A DNA stretch of 64,000 bases, taken from positions 1 to 64,000 of the forward strand of contig NZ_LGIT01000003.1 in NCBI RefSeq assembly GCF_001187865.1, written 5' to 3'. The notes under the pieces were generated by a model. The model was given only the letters and a program-made list of their open reading frames with translations, did not search any database and was not told where the DNA came from. The position numbers and the translations under genes were made by a program. Source of the stretch: Klebsiella sp. RIT-PI-d (GTDB lineage: Bacteria > Pseudomonadota > Gammaproteobacteria > Enterobacterales > Enterobacteriaceae). This document shows, one piece after another, positions 63,212 through 64,000 of the stretch. Each line of letters opens with the position of its first letter. Position 1 is the first letter of the stretch.

Positions 63212-63939
63212 GGCTCCTCCTTGATAAACAGCGGCCCCTGATTAACGGTACGCTCGCCAAAGGTCCACTGCTGGCGGCTTATTGGTCTGTCGCGACGACG
63301 TAATATTTTGTTGGCTTCCAGTCCGTCGTGTTCACCTTCCCACCAGCAATCAGGCTGTAATGTTGCTAGTGGGATATTTAACGCAGTGAATTTATTCTGA
63401 TACTGATGATACGCATCGTTTAATGCATCCGGTGCAGTTCCTTCCAGCAATAATGGCGCAAGAGGTAGTGCCAAAGGATGACTCTTACGCCCCAGATACA
63501 AAGGAAAAACAGGATGTAGTAATGCATCCTGCAATTGCGATAATGAATAAGGCGCATCAGGCGTGACTGTCAGCGCTACCATCCACCAGGCATCGGTGTA
63601 ATAGTCTCTTCTTGAGATCAGCGCACTCAGTAGTGCAGGATCGCTCAACTCTTCACGACGGCTGAAATAGCGGGCTTTACGCACCTCTTTCGGCATCTGA
63701 ACAGTGTGATAGTCTCGCGCCCAGCGCGGTTCCTGACTGGCGCACAGCAGAAATGTGTAGTGCTGATTGAACGCCTTCAGGCGCGCTTCTTCATCACGAC
63801 GGATGCCCAGCGCTGCGGCCAGTAAACCCAGCAGCGCCGAACGTGACGGTAACTCATGGCTATGACGTACCTCTCCGGGCGCATCCACGCCCCAGGAGGC
63901 CATCGGCCCGTGCAGCTGAAAAATCAGATATTGGCTCAT
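63193..63939 (-). CDS. cas5e: Cascade subunit Cas5e
   Basis: A 248-residue protein from the ATG of MSQYLIFQLHGPM (SD AAGGGG 5 nt before it); E. coli CasD has 224. It caps the 5' handle of the crRNA in Cascade. The N-terminal RAMP block FQLHGPMASWGVDAPGEVRHSHELPSRSALLGLLAAALGI (about 7-46) is the family signature. WWEGEHDGLEANKILRRRDRPISRQQWTFGER near 200-231 is the C-terminal family block. It starts 9 nt after the cas7e stop and overlaps cas6e. Confidence 0.96.
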   Translation of the reverse strand: MSQYLIFQLHGPMASWGVDAPGEVRHSHELPSRSALLGLLAAALGIRRDEEARLKAFNQHYTFLLCASQEPRWARDYHTVQMPKEVRKARYFSRREELSDPALLSALISRRDYYTDAWWMVALTVTPDAPYSLSQLQDALLHPVFPLYLGRKSHPLALPLAPLLLEGTAPDALNDAYHQYQNKFTALNIPLATLQPDCWWEGEHDGLEANKILRRRDRPISRQQWTFGERTVNQGPLFIKEEPCISQK

Positions 63940-63948
63940 AGCCACCCC

Positions 63949-64000
63949 TTACGCACAGATAAAATCAAGCACGTCTTTGATGCTTCCTTTCTGATTCATA
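63949..64000 (-). CDS. cas7e: Cascade backbone subunit Cas7e, C-terminal fragment
   Basis: Only the last 16 codons are in the window: MNQKGSIKDVLDFICA then TAA. The gene runs off the right edge. Assignment rests on operon order (cas7e precedes cas5e in all type I-E loci I know) and on the short hydrophobic C-terminal helix, which resembles the QLKSWV-type end of E. coli CasC. cas3, cas8e and cas11 should lie beyond. Confidence 0.75.
   Translation of the reverse strand, partial: MNQKGSIKDVLDFICA

Overview
The window is chromosomal DNA from a member of the Enterobacteriaceae. Gene content, order and protein lengths match the E. coli K-12 stretch from the serV-arg tRNA cluster through recA, norRVW, asc, hyc/hyp, mutS, rpoS and cysDNC to iap and the type I-E cas genes. 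Several differences exclude E. coli K-12: there is no srl operon between mltB and norR, fdhF sits inside the hydN-hypF operon, treYZ and an AT-richer accessory block lie between ygbA and mutS, the ygbI-N genes are missing beside rpoS, and a cysG paralogue heads cysDNC. A genus near Enterobacter, Citrobacter or Kluyvera is plausible, but I cannot name it from sequence alone.

Layout. 1-7.4 kb: tRNA-Arg, tRNA-Ser, csrA, alaS, recX, recA (with a LexA box inside its promoter), pncC and mltB, all on the minus strand. 7.5-11.7 kb: norR diverges from norVW, with three NorR enhancer sites and a sigma54 promoter between them. 11.8-16.8 kb: the hydN-fdhF-hypF operon, whose formate dehydrogenase H has Cys in place of selenocysteine. 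16.9-21.1 kb: ascG and ascFB for beta-glucoside uptake. 21.2-35.4 kb: the formate hydrogenlyase region, with hycABCDEFGHI on the minus strand diverging from hypABCDE-fhlA on the plus strand, then ygbA. FhlA-like sites and GG-N10-GC sigma54 promoters occur at the hyc, hyp and hydN promoters, so hydrogenase 3, its maturation factors and its formate dehydrogenase probably form one regulon.

35.4-43.3 kb is the most unusual part: treY-treZ (trehalose from glycogen), four small YmgB/AriR/YcgZ-like connector proteins, two unrecognised micro-ORFs, one small ORF broken by an in-frame TGA, and an AT-richer gene encoding a probable pertussis/CARDS-type mono-ADP-ribosyltransferase with no visible signal peptide. 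43.3-53.6 kb returns to conserved core: mutS, pphB, rpoS, nlpD, pcm, surE, truD, ispF, ispD, ftsB and ygbE. 53.7-58.1 kb is a sulfate-assimilation operon, cysG-cysD-cysN-cysC. 58.3-64.0 kb holds iap, a CRISPR array of 30 repeats and 29 spacers with its leader, and cas2, cas1, cas6e, cas5e and the last codons of cas7e; the rest of the I-E system lies beyond the window edge.

All identifications come from reading the sequence and from memory of the protein families. No database search was run.
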